This document shows positions 8,053-10,052 of a stretch of 10,052 nucleotides of DNA, piece after piece. Made by a program: the position numbers and the translations under genes. Origin of the DNA: Verrucomicrobia bacterium UBA4286 (GTDB taxonomy: Bacteria > Verrucomicrobiota > Kiritimatiellia > RFP12 > UBA1067); contig DGVK01000067.1 of assembly GCA_002395905.1 (NCBI GenBank), forward strand, positions 1-10,052. The letters run 5' to 3'. The notes beneath the pieces were generated by a model. That model did no database searches and was not told the DNA's origin. It saw only the letters and a list, made by a program, of their open reading frames with translations. Positions within the stretch are counted from its first letter, which is position 1. The number at the start of each line of letters is the position of its first letter.

Positions 8053-9267
8053 TCAATCCTCGACGGTGGGCTTGAAACCGGGGGTTATGTCCTCGTTTGG
8101 CGTTGGCGAGACCTCGACGACCTTCATGCCGGGCTGGAGCTTCGCGACGCCTGATATCACAACGCGCTCGCCCTCCTTGAGGCCTTCAAGCATCGGGCAC
8201 CAGCCGAGATAGGCGTCGCGGGTCTTGACGGCGCGTCTCTCGACGGTCCCGTCATCCTTCACGACCCAGACCCCCACGCCGCCGCCGGGCATGTCGCAGA
8301 TCGCGCTCTGCGGAACCGAGGGATAGCTGGGCGGATTCTGCAGGTCGGCCAGCAGCGTGACATAGCTGTTGGGAATGAGAAGCCTGTCGGGATTGGGGAA
8401 CGAAAGCCTCATCTGGATCGTCGCCGTCGACGCGCTCATCTCGTTGTCGTCGAAGTCCCATTCGCCGCGCTCCGCATATTCGCTGCCGTCGGCAAGCGTG
8501 AGCCTGAGGCGCATCGACTCGGCTTCGCCGCGCTTCTGGGCCTCGCGCCATGCGATGTAGGCGCGATCGGTCATCGGGAACGAAACGCGCATGGGGTCGA
8601 TCTGCACGATTTTCGCAAGCGCGCCCTTCGAAGGAGCCACGTAGTCGCCCACATGGGCCGACGATTTGCCGATCTGGCCGGAGATGGGGGCGACGACCTT
8701 CGCCTTCTTCAGGTCGTACTCGGCGACGACCAGGTTGGCCTTCGCCTGCAGGACTGCGGCGGCGGCGGAGTCGTTCGCGGCCTCGGCATTGTCGCGCTCC
8801 AGCTGGGTGATGCCGCGCTCGTCGGCGTTCTGCATGCGCTCGTAGTAGCGCTTGGCGCGACGCGCCTCGGCCTCGGCCGCCTCAAGATCGGCCTTGCGCT
8901 GGTTCACGACAGCGCGGTAGCGCTCGTCGTCCAGCACGTAGAGAAGGTCGCCCGCCTTAACAGTGTCGCCTTCCTTGAACTTCATCTCGAGAATGTAACC
9001 GTCGACCTGCGGCAGAAGATCGACCTCCTGCACAGGCTCGGCGTGAGCCACGAACGTCTCGGGGCGGTTGTACGCGCGCATCTGGGCGTTGGTGACGGCG
9101 ACCGTCTGGGGCGCGCCAGCCATGGCAGCCATCGGATTCACGGCCGGTTTCTTCTCCGGAACAATCTCGCGGGCGATCCAGCCGCCCACTGCGCACACCA
9201 CCGCAAGCACAATGGTGCCTATCACAGACCCGATCGCGCTCTTGCCTTCCTTTTCGTTGTTTGTCAT
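8053..9267 (-). CDS. RND efflux periplasmic membrane fusion protein (AcrA/MexA family)
   Basis: This 404-residue adaptor should bridge the pump and the outer-membrane channel. A hydrophobic segment at about 11-32 is a signal anchor or signal peptide. Its only Cys (LAVVC) does not fit a lipobox, so unlike AcrA the protein is probably not lipidated. The two lipoyl half-motifs are VDLLPQVDGYILEMKFKEGD (82-101), followed by LLYVLDDERYRA, and KAKVVAPISGQIG (188-200) with VGDYV. Between them, at about 116-185, is an Ala/Glu/Lys/Arg-rich alpha-hairpin coiled coil. The beta-barrel follows at about 225-310 (MRVSFPMTDRAYIAW onward, ending NPDRLLIPNSYVTL). The membrane-proximal domain is at about 315-395, with GLKEGERVVISGVAKLQPGMKV. 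The ATG has AAGGA 8 bases upstream (9276-9280), in the 19-base gap after the repressor gene. Five bases separate its stop from the pump ATG. Confidence 0.95.
   Translation of the reverse strand: MTNNEKEGKSAIGSVIGTIVLAVVCAVGGWIAREIVPEKKPAVNPMAAMAGAPQTVAVTNAQMRAYNRPETFVAHAEPVQEVDLLPQVDGYILEMKFKEGDTVKAGDLLYVLDDERYRAVVNQRKADLEAAEAEARRAKRYYERMQNADERGITQLERDNAEAANDSAAAAVLQAKANLVVAEYDLKKAKVVAPISGQIGKSSAHVGDYVAPSKGALAKIVQIDPMRVSFPMTDRAYIAWREAQKRGEAESMRLRLTLADGSEYAERGEWDFDDNEMSASTATIQMRLSFPNPDRLLIPNSYVTLLADLQNPPSYPSVPQSAICDMPGGGVGVWVVKDDGTVERRAVKTRDAYLGWCPMLEGLKEGERVVISGVAKLQPGMKVVEVSPTPNEDITPGFKPTVED
8057..8061 (-). promoter_or_regulatory. Ribosome binding site that fixes the pump gene start
   Basis: GAGGA on the minus strand ends 9 bases before the ATG at 8047. 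It lies inside the last codons of the membrane fusion protein gene, whose TGA (8055-8053) falls between site and start. The two genes are therefore likely translationally coupled. The position favours ATG 8047 over the in-frame TTG at 8056. Confidence 0.65.
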
Positions 9268-9286
9268 TTTGGTTTTCCTTGATGTT

Positions 9287-9910
9287 TCAAAACTGGACTC
9301 TTATGTCGCGCCATATGGCCGCGTATGCATGCGAAAGCGTAGAGACGAGATCGCTTGCGAGAAAGCCGTCTATGGCCGACTGCACAAGGCCGTCCCACAG
9401 GGCGATTGAAACGGTGGCTATCTCCTCGCCGTCGACATCCGCCCTTACGCGCCCCGCCGCCATGTCGGCAGCTATCGCGCTCTTGAACGCCTGCTTGGGA
9501 CCGAAGCGGGTGTTTGTAAGCAGGTCCTCGCGCACGCTGTCCATCGAAGCCGACGACCAGCGTATCTGGCACTTGAGCAGGCGGAAGAACTCCGCCCCCT
9601 TCCTGTCGCGCACAAGCGACGCGGCGCTTCTCACCATCATCCCGGTCACCGCCGGATAGGAGAGCTCCCCGTCCGGAAGCGCCTGCTCCATTCTCACCCT
9701 GAATCGCTCCAGCGCGTGTTCGACCAGCGCGACGAGAAGCTTCTCCTTGGAGGCGAAGTGCCAGTAGACGGCGCCCTTCGTCATCTTCATCCGCGCGGCT
9801 ATATCGGTGAAAGTCGTGTGCTCGTAACCCTTCTTGACAAAGAGGGCGAGCGCGGTCTCGAGGATTCTCGAGCGCGTTTTCTCTGCATCGACTTTGCTTC
9901 TACGGGCCAT
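9287..9910 (-). CDS. TetR/AcrR-family transcriptional repressor of the efflux operon
   Basis: The product is 207 residues, a standard TetR-family size. The N-terminal TetR helix-turn-helix domain spans about residues 13-59: TRSRILETALALFVKKGYEH, then TTFTDIAARMKMTKGAVYWHFASKEKL. The recognition helix lies near TKGAVYWHF (44-52). This closely matches the AcrR/TtgR group that controls RND pumps. The remainder is the helical ligand-binding and dimer domain. The family normally binds toxic pump substrates and then leaves the operator. It is the first gene of the cluster and is transcribed in the same direction as the pump, not divergently as acrR is from acrAB. It should therefore control its own promoter as well as the pump. 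The ATG at 9910 has no Shine-Dalgarno (CCCCCATC precedes it), but no later start would keep the helix-turn-helix intact. Confidence 0.95.
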   Translation of the reverse strand: MARRSKVDAEKTRSRILETALALFVKKGYEHTTFTDIAARMKMTKGAVYWHFASKEKLLVALVEHALERFRVRMEQALPDGELSYPAVTGMMVRSAASLVRDRKGAEFFRLLKCQIRWSSASMDSVREDLLTNTRFGPKQAFKSAIAADMAAGRVRADVDGEEIATVSIALWDGLVQSAIDGFLASDLVSTLSHAYAAIWRDIRVQF

Positions 9911-9921
9911 GATGGGGGCAT

Positions 9922-9951
9922 ATTATACATACCTTCGCGTATGTATGTCAA
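9922..9951 (-). promoter_or_regulatory. Consensus sigma70-type promoter of the repressor-efflux operon
   Basis: On the minus strand a perfect -35 box TTGACA (9951-9946) and a perfect -10 box TATAAT (9927-9922) are separated by 18 bases. The -10 box ends 11 bases before the repressor ATG. With a usual 6-8 base discriminator, transcription should start near 9915-9913. Such a strong unaided promoter fits a repressible gene. Confidence 0.85.
9925..9946. promoter_or_regulatory. Inverted-repeat operator for the TetR-type repressor
   Basis: ATACATAC (9925-9932) and GTATGTAT (9939-9946) form perfect 8-base arms around a 6-base centre. The repeat fills the spacer, overlaps most of the -10 box and touches the -35 box, so a bound dimer would block RNA polymerase. 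From memory, the half-sites resemble the TACATACA/TGTATGTA arms of the E. coli AcrR operator, although arm spacing differs. Assignment to the adjacent repressor is inference from position and symmetry. Confidence 0.8.
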
Positions 9952-10006
9952 GTGCCCTCTTCGATTTTCCCTGCAAAGGACGCCGACCTCGCCGAGGAGC
10001 TTTCCT

Positions 10007-10052
10007 ATGCAGCGGACACAGCCTTCACCTGGAATATCCCCAGTTTTTGACC
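10007..10052 (+). CDS. Possible start of a divergent gene, truncated by the window edge
   Basis: An ATG at 10007 follows GAGGAG (9994-9999) with a 7-base gap, an excellent ribosome binding site. The frame is open to the right edge. The 15 visible residues (MQRTQPSPGISPVFD) are too few to identify a family and show no signal peptide. No convincing plus-strand promoter was found between 9911 and 9994. If real, the gene is divergent from the efflux operon and could share its operator. A chance ATG is equally possible. Confidence 0.3.
   Translation, partial: MQRTQPSPGISPVFD

Noticed and set aside
8054..8056. TTG as start codon of the RND pump
   Set aside because: The GAGGA site would touch the start codon with no spacing. 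The ATG three codons later has a 9-base gap.
10029..10048. CTGG / CCAG hairpin followed by TTTTT, terminator-like
   Set aside because: The stem is only four pairs with a 7-base loop, and no gene on the plus strand is seen to end there.
9952..10050. Short plus-strand frame from GTG 9952 ending in TGA at 10050
   Set aside because: It encodes only 32 residues, has no ribosome site and starts next to the minus-strand promoter. It matches no family I recognise.

Overview
The window looks like chromosomal DNA from a high-GC, double-membrane (Gram-negative type) bacterium. The evidence is a complete tripartite RND efflux operon with an outer-membrane channel lipoprotein, AGGA-type ribosome binding sites, and a textbook sigma70-type promoter. 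The secreted-type metallophosphoesterase with a beta-rich C-terminal region would suit an anaerobic gut or environmental lineage such as the PVC group (Lentisphaerae/Kiritimatiellae), but that is a guess; nothing here fixes the taxon.

Layout: positions 2-1369 (+) hold the 3' part of a calcineurin-like metallophosphoesterase whose start lies left of the window. It converges on a five-gene minus-strand cluster, with a 54-base gap (1370-1423) that holds a 7-bp hairpin. Read in its own direction from the right, the cluster runs: TetR/AcrR-type repressor (9910-9287), periplasmic membrane fusion protein (9267-8053), AcrB/MexB-type RND pump (8047-4823), TolC/OprM-type outer-membrane lipoprotein (4779-3286) and a two-domain family 2 glycosyltransferase (3289-1424). 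Gaps are 19, 5, 43 and -4 bases, so one transcript is likely.

Regulation: upstream of the repressor gene is a promoter with consensus TTGACA and TATAAT boxes and an 18-bp spacer. A perfect 8-bp inverted repeat (ATACATAC / GTATGTAT) lies within the promoter, which is the expected arrangement for autorepression by the TetR protein. The -10 box is only 11 bases from the repressor ATG, so the repressor mRNA should be leaderless or nearly so.

How the genes work together: the repressor should sense a toxic ligand and release the promoter. The fusion protein, pump and outer-membrane channel would then form one trans-envelope export complex. The glycosyltransferase at the end is the non-standard part: an N-terminal polyprenyl-phosphate-sugar-synthase-like domain is fused to a second GT2 domain with C-terminal membrane segments, and it appears translationally coupled to the channel gene. 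It may couple envelope glycan or glycolipid modification to efflux.

At the right edge a well-spaced Shine-Dalgarno plus ATG on the plus strand may begin a divergent gene that leaves the window. No RNA genes, insertion sequences, CRISPR arrays or long repeats were seen. Most of the window is a recognisable efflux operon rather than a new system.
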